Source of the DNA: Mesorhabditis belari
Lineage: Eukaryota; Nematoda; Chromadorea; Rhabditida; Rhabditidae
Length of the DNA stretch: 64,000 nucleotides
NCBI GenBank assembly: GCA_958450365.1
Contig: CAUEEP010000211.1
Location: 930,001-994,000 of the forward strand
Direction: 5' to 3'
A program made the position numbers and the translations under genes. Every line of letters begins with the position of its first letter. The stretch's first letter is position 1. Below the pieces are notes generated by a model. That model was given only the letters and a program-made list of their open reading frames with translations. It ran no database searches and was not told the DNA's origin. Of this stretch, positions 11,831 to 22,549 are shown piece after piece.

Positions 11831-12820
11831 TCCCATCTCAAACAAAAGTGTTCTAGAACGATTGCTTGCAGAAAGACTTGATGATCTACAGACTTGGTCT
11901 ATAGACCAAACCGTGAGCCAGATTCATGACTCCCTAACTTGTTCATGCGAGGCTAAGGCAAACCAAGACAAGCATCGGCTATCCCTAAACGTGCTAGGCT
12001 ACCGTAATCCTGGCCTAGAACGGATCAATGATTAGTAAGTGATTCAGTGTGGTTTCTACAGCTATCTACAGCTGTCTACAGCTATTCATAGCTGGATCTA
12101 CAGCTATTTACAGCTGGACTGTGGAGCTTCCCAAGCTCTAGAGTTCACTCTGGGTTTGAATTCAAATTCGATTCATTTCTTTCCATATCAGTTAGCATTA
12201 TGTTAAAATTGAAAAGCAGAATATCTAAAATCATGGTTTCTTTTAATCCGCCAAAGCTTGGCAATGTCTGCAGAGGTCCACTACTTGTTTACTCCATCGG
12301 TTTGGCAGCGGGTAAACCCCATGACCGCCATCAACAACGAGAATAACATGAATTTGTGCATATTGTAGTAAAGAATTTTTGTATTTTCTAAACTTTAAAT
12401 CAATACTTTTATAACCGATTTTTTTATAATTTTCAATGATTTTGACTGAAAAGCGACTCTTTAAAGCCGATTTTACTTTTGATCAATAACAAAAATAGAA
12501 GCGTTAAAAAGATGTTTAATGTACTGAAATTGGAATAAACGACAAGAATTAGGAACAGATTTAAAAGGATAAATGATTTATCCAGAGCTGCCAGAGTTAC
12601 CAGAGCTCAACAGAGTTTGCTGAATATGAATATAATCAAAAACTTTATAAAGATTGATTTGTTAGTGAAAAATGAGAAAAATAGAATACTTTTCGTGTCT
12701 TTTATTTTTAAATCGAATTCTTTTCTTTAAATCGAATACTTTCCATGTCTTTTATCTTTTTCGATCTCTTTTTTACAATCTTTATAACCATATTTATCAT
12801 TTAAAACATCTGAATTTCTC
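11830..12820. other. intergenic, AT-rich
   Basis: Short degenerate tandem of CTACAGCTATTTACAG-like units at 12,050-12,125. No exon could be supported. Confidence 0.5.
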
Positions 12821-13735
12821 TTATTTTCTTCCAATTGGTCCACCAATTGGTCCACCGCCTGAATTTTGGGTCGTTGTTGTTGTTGTCACTGATCCACCGC
12901 TACATTGTGCATTTTGTCCATTACAATAACAGAGACCAGATGCTGTTGAGTAGCATTGAGTTCGAATTGTTGAATTCTTGTCAGCTGTTGAGCAACATGG
13001 GCTAAATTGAGATTGAGAGGATTGAGAGAGTACTGGACAGAGATTACTGGAAAGATTACTGTAATCTCTGTACAGTAGATCATCTTGCAGTACAGTAAGA
13101 TGTCGTCCAGTAAACACTTGATTAGAAGCAAGGCTTTTTTTAAGCTAAAATTGTCAAAACTTTTCCAATACCTTTGATTTTTCTTGTTGCTTCTTTTCGG
13201 ATCAGCACATTTTCCCTTTGTTGCAACGCATCGATCCACACATTCTCGCCAGCAACCACTGTTTGCCCATCTGTAAAGTTTGTATTTTTGATCTAGATTT
13301 GAAGAGGAATATCATTACTCACTGTCCAGATCCTTGTGCAATTGGACAATTGCACAGCTCCCATCCCTTGCCTTTAAAGTTGAATCCAGTGCTCGTTGAT
13401 CGCGATTCACCGTTACAGAAATCCTGAAAGATTTATTGCTATTTGAAGACCATGTTGTTGTTTTTGTTTCAGAAGTGAATTCATCAAATCTGAGCCAAGT
13501 TCTAGTACTAATGCTGTACTAATGCTGCTACTGTCAAGAATGTACTATACTGTCAAGACTATGTTGTCAATGCTGTCAAGATTGTCCTGTCAATCCTGTC
13601 AAGACTGTCCTGTCAATATAATTAAAAACCCACAACACAAGAGGATGTCAATTTCTTTCGATTGCCGCCAGGCAACGGCTTGAACCCAGCCACCATAACC
13701 ACGACGAGCAATGAGAAGACCACGAAATTTTGCAT
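12821..13735 (-). CDS. secreted cysteine-rich protein B
   Basis: Not assignable to a named family, but clearly a paralogue of five other loci here. Four exons: signal peptide starting MQNFVVFSLLVVV at 13,735 and running through GFKPLP to SCV; a second exon (about 13,330-13,430) with DFCNGES and GWELCNCPIAQGSGQ; a third (about 13,170-13,270) with WANSGCWRECVDRC; a last (12,821 to about 12,985) with CCSTADKNSTI, CYCNGQNAQC and a Thr/Gly-rich tail ending GPIGRK. Fourteen cysteines in the mature part imply several disulfides and an extracellular role. Splice sites and frames appear consistent. Compared with members D, D', E and F it has the extra CYCNGQ segment and a longer tail. Confidence 0.8.
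13500..13620. repeat. CTGTCAA-type tandem repeat
   Basis: Imperfect copies of CCTGTCAAGACTGTCCTGT. The same family is expanded at 14,285-14,445. Confidence 0.85.
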
Positions 13736-14284
13736 TTTCGAATTTTCCTGATCGGAAATGATTCCCTTTCAGTGTTTCCAACCTTTTATAGCTGAATTTG
13801 GCTCATTTCAAAGTCAAACTTTATGTGCGGTTTTACCCGCAAAGCTAATCTCCCATAAAACAAAACTCTCACTTCAGTTAGCTGACCCTTAGAAATACGA
13901 TTTTAAAACCAAAGTTTACATCAAGCCAGCACATGGGAAAATGCAAAGTTGTAAAGCTTTAGAAACTGATAGACTTTAATTGGTTGATGTTTGGCTTTTG
14001 GGGTACGTACTGTAACTAAAGCTTCTCTTCGAGCAATTCGTTTTCTAAAACGTGACAAGTCCTTAGTTTTATTACTTGATAGCTTTTAAAAGTCAGGCAA
14101 TTGAGTTCGTTATTTGTAAATTCTAGATTTATTTGGTATTTTATGAAAGAGTTATAGAATCTATTAGGTATTTCAAGAATAGAAACTGTAAAATGACGAG
14201 ATTGCTGTGACATTACTGTACAGTCTTGGTTACGGGAAGTCAGATTAACTCGATTATGTGCCAGATTAGTTAAAGCTGTTGTGT

Positions 14285-14445
14285 CAAGCTTGCACTGCCA
14301 ATCCTGTCAAGACTGTCCTGTCAATCCTGTCAAGACTGTCCTGTCAATCCTGTCAAGACTGTCCTGTCAATCCTGTCAAGACTGTCCTGTCAATCCTGTC
14401 AAGGCTGTCCTGTCAATCCTGTACTGTCAATCCTGTCAAGACTGT
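14285..14445. repeat. about 21-base minisatellite
   Basis: About seven units of CTGTCAATCCTGTCAAGA type; same unit as at 13,500-13,620 on the other side of the first exon of gene B. Confidence 0.92.
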
Positions 14446-14596
14446 AACTAAAGCTTCCCCTTCGACCAATTAAGGCCCATTAAAAGCTTTGCAAATTCAA
14501 ATGACTCTAATTTTTCTTATAGCCCACTGATCAACCTAAAAATTGGAATATAAATGTGAAAATGTTATAAAATTAAATGATAATAAGCTTTAGGTA

Positions 14597-14780
14597 GTTT
14601 GCCTTCATTATCAGCCACCGTTTAGGTTAGAATGACAATGGGATGGCAGTGGGATGACAGTGGGATGACAATTTCCCTTGTACACTATTATACTTACACG
14701 CTTACACAGAAAATTGTCAACCAATTGTCATTCCATTGTCGTTCTAACTTAAACGGTGGCCGATAATGAAGAAAGATTAC
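14597..14780. mobile_element. MITE with about 45-base inverted ends
   Basis: GCCTTCATTATCAGCCACCG at the left is matched by the complement CGGTGGCCGATAATGAAG at the right. A second copy is at 24,508-24,712. Both sit inside the same larger duplicated segment (14,521-14,870 and 24,420-24,790, inverted). Internal sequence is low complexity and non-coding. Confidence 0.85.
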
Positions 14781-14875
14781 GTTGAAACTTGTTAACATTT
14801 CAGCTAGTCGATGTTTTGTTGTTGATAAGTTCAAAGAAATTTATTGTACATCCATTAATCAAGTTTATCAGTTCA

Positions 14876-15840
14876 TCATTTTCTTCCAAATCCTCCAATC
14901 ACTGTCACTCCGCCGCCACATTGTGCATTTTGTCCATTGCAATAACAAAGACCAGTTGCTGTAGAATAACATTGCTCTTCGATTGTGGAATTGTTGTCAG
15001 CTGTTGAGCAACATGGGCTAAATGTTTGAGAAGATTGAGAGATTATGTACAGAGATTACTTTACAGAGATTACTGTACAGAGGTTACTTTACAGAGATTA
15101 TTGTACAGAGATTGTTGTACAGAGATTACTGTACAGAGATTATTGTACAGAGGTTACTGTACAGATTACTGTAATCTCTGTACAGTAGATCATCTTGCAG
15201 TACAGTAAGATGTTGTTCAGTAAACACTTGTTGTAGGATTAGAAGCAGGGCTTTTTTTAAGCTAAAATTGTCAAAACTGTTCCAGATGACAGATGGACAG
15301 ACAGACGAACAGATTTCTCTTAATTACTCACTGATGTGATCCTTGTGCAATTGGACAATTGCACAGCTCCCATCCGTTGCTTTTAAAGTTGAATCCAGTG
15401 CTCGTTGATGGCGATTCACTGTTACAGAAATCCTGAAAAATTTGTCATTTAAAGACGCGTTAGCTTTTTCAGAATAAAACCCGATTTTAGATCAGAGCCA
15501 AGTTCTGTTTGTCTCACTAGGGAATGGCCTTTTTGCCTTTTTTAAGTCGATTTTTGAATCAACCTTAGTTTATCTGATAGAGCTTTGAACGCTGATTTCA
15601 AATGTGATTTTAGTTTCATGAACGGAGCCCTATATCGTTAGTTATCTGGCAAACAAGTTTAGGTCGTTAATATAGAACTTTCAGAGCTAATATAGGCTTT
15701 CTTCCTTCCCGGAGGAGCTAAAGTTGCAGTAGTGTAGTGGATAGATGTGCCTCTTGTGCAATTGGACAATTGCACAGTTTTCAGTGCTTTTGAAGTTGAA
15801 TCCGGTGCTCGTGCGTGCGGGTTTAGCAGTTTAGAGTTTA
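14876..15840 (-). pseudogene. cysteine-rich family member C, exon losses
   Basis: The last exon (14,876 to about 15,020) reads CCSTADNNSTIEEQC, CYCNGQNAQC and GGFGRK then stop. The second exon (about 15,335-15,432) reads DFCNSES and GWELCNCPIAQG. The Trp/Cys exon that should lie between them was not found; instead a tandem of TTACTGTACAGAGA-like units fills 15,040-15,190. A further fragment of the DFC exon lies at about 15,745-15,815. No signal-peptide exon is visible. This looks like a rearranged, probably non-functional copy next to gene B. Confidence 0.6.
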
Positions 15841-15959
15841 GCACAGAGTCTAGTAAAGGCAGAAAGCTAAAGAAATACGCCGTATAAAGTCTTCGTTTCG
15901 TTTAAATGATAAACTTTTATTCAAATTTAATAAATCGACAATAAATATTGCCAGAAGGT

Positions 15960-16570
15960 ATGCGTTTAGCTAGAAGATAGCACAGAAGATAGCACAGAGT
16001 CTACATCAGAGTCCACATCTTGTCAATGTGGAGACGCTTTCACAATTCCTGAAAACAAGCATACTAATGTATTGAAAGTTTGTAATCATACCATAAAATA
16101 AGAAAAATATACAAAAAACCATAAAAACAGATAAGCAAAAAGTGAAATGGAGCTCATAACATAATACGACGTTGTTGCGGGAATTCTTGATCACCCTGTA
16201 GGTGAGTGCCGCTTGAGCTCAAGGATCGATTGTGGATGTGGAGACGCGGTCGATGTGGAGACGCGGTCGATGTGGAGACGCGGTCGATGTGGAGACACGG
16301 TCGATGTGGAGACGCGGTCGATGTGGAGACGCTTTCACAATTCCTGAAAACAACTATATTAATGTATTGAAAGTTTGTAATCATACCATAAAATAAGAAA
16401 AATACACAAAAACCATAAAAACAGTTAAGCAAAAAGTGAAATGGGGCTCATGCTCGCCGCTCGTCTGAACACCCTGCCGGTTGAGCTCAAGGATCGTCTT
16501 TTCTTTCGATTGTCGATGTGGAGACGCATTCACAATTCCTCAAAACTAGCATACTAATGTATTGAAAGTT
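15960..16570. repeat. direct repeats and 18-base minisatellite
   Basis: A block of about 130 bases beginning TGTGGAGACGCTTTCACAAT occurs at about 16,025-16,150, 16,323-16,450 and partly at 16,515-16,570. Between copies, 16,233-16,330 holds five or six units of TCGATGTGGAGACGCGG. No coding exon seen. Confidence 0.85.
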
Positions 16571-16583
16571 AGCAACCATATCA

Positions 16584-17060
16584 GCAACCAAATTGAAAAC
16601 TGCAGGACTTTGAACTAAAATTTATTCAAAATAAAACCATGAATTCATTCGAAATAATTTCCATTATCATTGACGTCTTCTGCCATTTTACAGACAATTT
16701 ACGGATTCCTCTTTCGTGATAGGATTTTGGTTTTGGATCGAAAAACTTTCAAAGCCAATTTTTGACTGCTTCTTCCGAATCGAAGTGTTCTCCACTCCAC
16801 AGTGTTCACCAAGCATTACTCATGGTCCGGAATAAATAGTAATCAGAAGGGGCGAGGTCCGGACTGTATGGGGAATGCGCCAAAAGTTCCCAACCGAGGC
16901 TGTTTATTTTAGAGCGAGTCAGTTTTGCAACAGGAGGGCGCGCGTTGTCGTGGAGGAGAACGATCTTTGACTTGAAGGACCTATTCTTCTTTAGGGATTC
17001 ATTCACCTTCTCCAACTGTTCACTGTATTTGATTGCATTAAGGGTCGTCTTGCTATCCTC
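16584..17060 (-). pseudogene. mariner transposase remnant
   Basis: Minus-strand translation gives HDNARPP and SPDLAPSDYYLF with exactly 34 residues between the two aspartates, the mariner D34D signature. Downstream in other frames are the usual C-terminal residues (KMAED, NGNYFE then stop). The N-terminal helix-turn-helix and first catalytic Asp are absent, and frames change several times. Inactive fragment; part of it is duplicated at 17,666-17,850. Confidence 0.85.
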
Positions 17061-17077
17061 AAAATGTACTCAAATCT

Positions 17078-17612
17078 ATTGGGTTGGTGAATTGAAAACC
17101 ACCGGATTTTGAACTAAAATTTATTCAACATAAAACCATAGATTCATTGCAAATAATTTCCATTATTATTGACGACTTCTGCTCATTTTACAGGCAATTT
17201 GCGGCTTCCTCTTTCGTGGTGGGATTTTGGTTTGTGTGTGAGACAAGTGTGAGACTCAAAAATGGAGGACTGGAGATGGAGACTGGAGATCCCAGTTTGA
17301 GCACTTTCTTCAAAAGAAACCCATCTTGGTGTCAATAGAAAAGTTGTAGAGAATCAAAAATGAGGCTTATAGCCAAATTTCCAAAAAAGATACACTTAGT
17401 AGTTTCGCTTAAAATGCAAGTTTTGTGAAAATTCGTAAATTTGGCATTTCTTGAAAACCAGTATTTTGAATCGTTCTGAAAATTTGGATATAAGCTTGAT
17501 TTTTGATTCTCTACAACTTTTCCATTGACATCAAAATGGGTTTCTTTTGAAGAAAGTCCTCAAACAGTGGCATATGACAATAGCCGGCAGTTTTCAATTC
17601 ACCAACCCAATA
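17078..17612. mobile_element. non-autonomous mariner-type element
   Basis: Begins TATTGGGTTGGTGAATTGAA and ends with its complement TTCAATTCACCAACCCAATA, typical of mariner ends at a TA site. About 535 bases. The left part resembles the 3' end of the neighbouring transposase; the rest is non-coding. Likely a deletion derivative. Confidence 0.85.
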
Positions 17613-17639
17613 ATATGAACCAAATATGAACCAAATAGG

Positions 17640-18070
17640 AATGAAGTAGGAATGAAATATGAACCAAATTCACCTTCTCCAACTGTTCACTGTATTTGAT
17701 TGCATTAAGGGTCGTCTTGCTATCCTTTGGAATCATTCAGTTGGGGTTTTACACAGGCAATTTGCGGATTCCTCTTTCGTGATGGGATTTTGGTTTGTGT
17801 GTGAGACAAGTGTGAGACTCAAAAATGAAGGACTCGAGATGTCCCAGTTTGAGCACTTTCTTCAATTGAATTGTATTCAATTGAAGCTTTGATTGTATTG
17901 AATTGTATTAAACAAAGTTTATTTAATACAATTCAATTCAATCAAAGCTTGTTTAAAAAAAAAAAAACTCAAAGAAACAATGTATTCATCTAGGAATGAT
18001 TTTGATGAAAATTTTGAAAGAAAACAAACAAAAGAAACCTTTCACAAGAATATAGGAAAGAAAATTATTA
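17640..18070. repeat. mariner fragment and palindromic AT-rich DNA
   Basis: 17,666-17,850 repeats parts of the mariner remnant and of 17,200-17,300. 17,870-17,950 is a palindrome around TTGAATTGTATT. The block at 17,960-18,065 recurs at 18,780-18,950. Confidence 0.7.
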
Positions 18071-18235
18071 AATAAACATATCCAATATGGTTCCAATATC
18101 TGAACGATATTGGAACGATATTGGAACCGTATTGGAACCATATTGGAACCGTATTGGAGCACTGTACTCAGAACAGCTGGATCAGGTCGGCAAACAAATC
18201 ACAAGAAATCATGGAGAGGTATAGCATCTTGCATG

Positions 18236-18470
18236 ACATGACTCTTGCATGACATTGCAAGACCTCATGTTGCCAATTTGAAGGAGCTGGGCTGGGAAGT
18301 TCTGCGCCGTATAGCCCTGACCTTGCCCCCTCTGATGTTCATCTTTTCCGGAAGCTGGCTGCAGAACTCGATGGGGATCAGTTCAGAGATAGCATCGAGG
18401 TCGAAAATTGGCTCCGCGACTTCTTTGATGTGCAGCCCAAGAATTTCTGGGATTCGAGCTCTACCTAATA
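18236..18470 (+). pseudogene. second mariner transposase fragment
   Basis: Plus-strand frames give HDIARPHVANL, LGWEVL, then after a frame change a SPDLAPSDVHLF-like stretch and NWLRDFF, ending near a stop at 18,466. Same C-terminal half of mariner transposase as at 16,584-17,060 but from a different copy. The HDN motif has become HDI and the frame is broken. Confidence 0.75.
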
Positions 18471-18489
18471 AATCATCAATTCAAAACAG

Positions 18490-19225
18490 AAACATCAATT
18501 TTCACTTTTTTAAATGTACAACTTTGTGATGTTGTTTTTTTTTCTTTAAAATTCTTTTCTGATAAACGTTTCCTTTCAGAGCTATTGGTGACCAATTCGA
18601 GGAGATCTGCGAGAAATATTTGAGTGAGTTGAGATTGTGCAACACAGGGATTGAGGTGTATAAGCTTCTGCACTAGTAAAAAGAACTTAACAAACTTTTA
18701 GAAGCTCATCGATTTCGAAGCTCATCGAAATACAAACTGAGTTTGATGGCCAAATGACAAACGATTTGAATTGAATTGTATTAAACAAAGTTCAACAAAC
18801 AATTCAATTCAACAAAGCTTGTGAAAATGTTTCAACAAAACTCAAAGAAACAATGTGACTTTGATGAAAATTAGTGAAAGAAAACCAAAGAAAAACAAAA
18901 GAAACCAACTTTCACAAGAATATAGGAAAGAAAATTCAGACAACGAAATACAAACTGAGTTTGATGGCCAAATCAAAAAACCATATTCAAGGCAAAAATT
19001 TCAAATTTCCTTTCCGTTTTTGTCTGTCAGTTATAACGTCTAAAGTTTTGCAATTTGCGAGTTTATAAGTAGATTCTAAGGCACTCAAAAGTGATGTGGT
19101 AATCGAGTGGGAGTGGGCTTGAATTCTGCGTCGAATATAGCTCATGTCATTTGACCTGCACATCTGGTTGACATTCTTTTTTGAGTAAATGGGGAAGGAG
19201 ACGAGTGTAGGCGTTAAAAAGGAAA
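18490..19225. other. AT-rich repeat DNA, no gene
   Basis: Contains the second copy of the 17,960-18,065 block. No exon supported. Confidence 0.5.
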
Positions 19226-19227
19226 CG

Positions 19228-20710
19228 AGGTTGATCTTAGTTGTTAGTTTGCAAACTTTCTGTAAAAATTGACTTTAAATTTTGACTCTGATCTTCGTTA
19301 CCATCAAAAATGTTTCCGTGCTTTTCTCCAAAACCAAAGTTTATGGTTGTTTTACTGAAAAGTGATCTGTCATCGTTTCAAATTTTACTTTGTTGATCAT
19401 GATCGTTTTGCTCAAAATTTTACGACTTGCGGTCATTTTTTGGCTTTTTTTTCGGAATTTGATTGGGATCTCCACTTTACAGCTGAGATTAGTTGCGTTT
19501 GTGAATGTGAGTGGGTGAAGAGTTGTTGATATTTAAGGCTGAAAGGAAAGACTTTCAGAATCATAGCAAACTCGGGCATTCTCGTCTCGTCTCGCTACTT
19601 CCGAATCTACGAAAATGGTTAGTTAAAAGAAAACCTTTCAGGACTTTTCAGCAGGACTTGGCCTTGCCCTGGCTAGTCCTGGTTTCGGTGTTGTTTGGCC
19701 TCACCTGGCTATACCTGGTCGGCATGCAGACTCTGAGCACGGTGGAGTTAGCTCATGCCTCACCCTAACCAGGGCCAAGTTCAGCGCCAAAAATAACACG
19801 CTTTAAAGCGATTCTAGGAGGTAACTGTGAGTTGAAAGCTGAACTTACATTCAGGACATAAGTAAGCCAATAAAAATAACAATAAACTTACCGTATTCCA
19901 GTCGTACTCAATCCTCGTTGTCTCCGCTCTCTTCATGGTCTCTTATGGAACATTCACAAAACTTCCAACCAGCTATACTACTGCGGAGAGAATCTCAGCT
20001 TGTCAAGTAAACAATATAGATCTATTTGTCTAGGAAATGTCTAGGATTATTGCAAAGGTCAATCGATTTCAACTACGACCGGTTTCGACTTTCAAGGAAA
20101 GGGATGGGAGTTGTGCAGTTGTCCGATTGCACAAGGATCTGGACAGTTTGTTTAAAGATTTCACAAATACTGTAATGTTTAGCTATTCAGCTATTCATCT
20201 ATTCAGCTATACAGCTAACTTTCAGATGGGTGGGCACTGGTTGTTACACTGAATGCTGGCAAAGGTGTCAAGCCGGATTGGGTAGTTGTGCGAATCCGAG
20301 TGGCGCGAACTACACTGGGTGAGTTGAATGGCTACATTCTACCAAGAATAGCTTCTGCAATACCTTATGTAATACCTTCTGTAATCACTTCAGTACCGTA
20401 CTTGAAATGTTTCAGTGTCTGTTGCTCGACAGCTAACAACAATGCGACAATTGAAGCTCAGTGCTACGCCACCCCTAATGGAGCTTGCTACCAAAATGGA
20501 TCCGGATAAAAAGCCGAGTATTTAACAAGAAACTTCACTTTGCTCAGTGAATAAAAGTTGCAATGAAACAAAGCATTTAGACAATTGCCTATTAGCTGAA
20601 TTAGTTGCTAAAGTCAAATACAAGTTGCAGCAAAAGTTCAATCCTTTTTAGAACTCTAAAAGCTTCCTTGTTGATATTATTTCATACATTTTTATAGCCA
20701 AAAAATAGCC
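19228..20710. repeat. left arm of 1.5 kb inverted duplication
   Basis: Matches, in reverse complement, 27,255-28,775 over its whole length at high identity, including promoter region, all exons and introns of a cysteine-rich gene and 3' flank. The spacer (6.5 kb) holds the C-type lectin gene and a tRNA-like gene. Confidence 0.93.
19615..20509 (+). CDS. secreted cysteine-rich protein D
   Basis: Complete, frame-consistent gene of the local family. Exon 1 contributes only the start codon (19,615-19,617, followed by GTTAGT). Then 19,902-20,006 (signal peptide SYSILVVSALFMVSYG, FTKLPTSY, SACQ), 20,045-20,145 (DYCKGQSISTTTGF, GWELCSCPIAQGSGQ), 20,226-20,318 (WVGTGCYTECWQRC, CANPSGANYTG) and 20,416-20,509 (VCCSTANNNATI, CYATPNGACYQNGSG, stop). 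Roughly 130 residues with 12 cysteines after the signal peptide. Exported by prediction; molecular role unknown. Its twin on the opposite strand differs at only a few residues, suggesting recent duplication or gene conversion. The start is chosen because ATG in phase 0 followed by a good donor also exists in the twin and in member E. Confidence 0.85.
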
Positions 20711-20712
20711 AA

Positions 20713-21460
20713 TTTTTCACATTATTACAGCATTAACTAAACGATTTTTATGTACTTTGAGCTGAAATTTCTAAACGCAACCTTCCTATTCGTCACTTTT
20801 CTCTCTCTCTCTCTCAACAACGGCTCAGAGAAAATTGAGAAATCCAGTGTGGCATTAAAGGAGCGTTTACAGGAGCTTTATTAAAGTATTGGTCAATCTC
20901 CATTTTTCTGGATGTTATTCCTTAAGTTTCTATTGTAATTGAAAGACATCGGTTTCTTTTTTTATCCGATAACTTCTGAATTTTGAAACTTTGGGTTCAT
21001 GCCTCTCGATCATCAAAAATCCGTTTGTAGCCCGGATTTTGAAACTTTTGGAGCAACTTTTTTGAGCAAACTGTCACTCACGATACAAAAGGGATCTCTC
21101 TATGAACTTTTCTTTCCTTTTTATAGAGTTTTTTTTAACGAAAAATGATAAACATCAATGGAAAACGGCTATTGATTCTCTCTATTCCTAAAATGAAAAA
21201 TATTTTCGAGAATTTTATTGATTTGAGCTGAAAATGTCTTATGAAATTGGTGGAAATCGAGAGTTTTCCGATTATCGAGTTTACCCGCATCGAACTTCAT
21301 ACAAAGCACCAGTGCTTCCGCTGAGGTAATCGAGGTTTAAAAGCTTTATTCTAACCAATATGTTATCATAAAAAGTTATCTTCGTTTTCTGAAAGAACTT
21401 GTTGTTTATAGCCATATATAACAAAATTCGGCTCTTGTCGGTTATCCGGGATTGAAAGCT
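20713..21460. other. intergenic, no gene recognised
   Basis: AT-rich with no exon that could be supported; a short CT microsatellite lies at about 20,800. Confidence 0.5.
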
Positions 21461-21462
21461 GT

Positions 21463-21547
21463 CTAATGATTCGATTTCTCGTTGAAATTGTTGGGGATAT
21501 CTTTGAGGAAATGATCGAGCTCTTGTTCGGCCACGGGGAATGAATCT
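21463..21547 (-). pseudogene. isolated copy of the last SLC5 exon (copy 1)
   Basis: 85 bases, the same length as the authentic exon at 36,673-36,757, with acceptor CAG and stop retained. It reads VAEQELDHFLKDIPNNF against KEIPNNF in the gene. On its 5' side (21,590-22,030) the preceding intron is represented by three tRNA-like SINE units, but no other SLC5 exon follows. Duplicated gene tail, not a gene by itself. Confidence 0.85.
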
Positions 21548-21589
21548 CTGAAAAATCGCATTAGATGATCATTGTAACAAGTTAATTTA

Positions 21590-22030
21590 GAACTGTGACT
21601 TCCAGATAGATGATTGATCACTTGAGGGAGTCGAACCCTCGACTCTTAGACCTCTGAGCAAACACTTTTCGATTGAGCCATCTGAGACTGATATCTTTAA
21701 ATTGTTGGAGAATAGCTATTAGAAGATGAATCAACCCTGTGACTTCCAGATCGGTGATTGGTCACTTGAGGGGGTCGAACCCTCGACTCTTAAATCTCTG
21801 AGCAAGCACTTTTCGATTGAGCCATCTGAGACTGATATATCTAAATTGCTAGAGAATAGCTATTAGAGGATGAATCAACCCTGTGACTTCCAGATAGATA
21901 ATTGATCACTTGAGGGGGTCGAACCCTCGACTCTTAGACCTCTGAGCAAGCACTTTTTGATTGAGCCATTCAACTCATATCTCTAAATTGCTAGAGAATG
22001 GCTACCATAACAGGAATCAGTTATGTGACC
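21590..22030 (-). mobile_element. tRNA-derived SINE array, 3 units
   Basis: Three units of about 120-130 bases. On the minus strand each has a D-arm-like TGGCTCAATCGAAAAGTG and a B-box GGTTCGACTCC/GGTTCGACCCC, then AGTGATCAATCA and CTGGAAGTCACAGG. Adjacent to SLC5 last-exon copy 1. Confidence 0.88.
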
Positions 22031-22052
22031 TCCAGATTGCTGTTTTCAAATT

Positions 22053-22407
22053 TATTATTCGAGTATTTTGACTAGATGCGCCTTCTTTCAAATGCTATAA
22101 CTTGACTCAGGCCGAATATTTTTCAAATCTGATTGCAGATTTGAAATCCATACATCGAGAATTACGCTCGGTGGAAAATCCATAATTCCAATTGTAAAAA
22201 ATTGAAATGAAACAACTCGGAAATTACTAGTTTTTTTGAAAAGTTTTACAAGAATTTATCCAAATGTATGAAGCTTGAGAGGTCAATTTTCTAGTGTAAA
22301 ATTTGATGCTGATTTCAAATCTGTTTGCAGATTTGAAAAATATTGACGCTGGGCCAAGTTATAGCATCTAGAAGGACAGGCATTTAGTCAAAATACCCGG
22401 ATAACAG
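22053..22407. mobile_element. MITE with about 95-base inverted ends
   Basis: GAGTATTTTGACTAGATGCG at the left mirrors the right end (CTAAATGCCTG... in complement). Shared inner motif ATGCTATAACTTG and the doubled CAGATTTGAAA are visible on both sides. No ORF. Confidence 0.8.
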
Positions 22408-22549
22408 ATTGATCTGAAAACCTAGCAAGTTTAAGGCGATAGAAACCAGGAAGAGCTGGAAATGATAGCAGTTTCTGATGGCTTGGATTCATTGTCAAAA
22501 TTCTTTTAGATCTCAAGAGCCGGTCAGGGAAGAGAATGTTCTCGTGTTG

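Noticed and set aside
19511..19768. 85-codon open frame conserved in both arms of the inverted duplication (also 28,213-28,470)
   Set aside because: Begins with GTG, overlaps the 5' region and first intron of the cysteine-rich genes, and conservation is explained by recent duplication of the whole arm.
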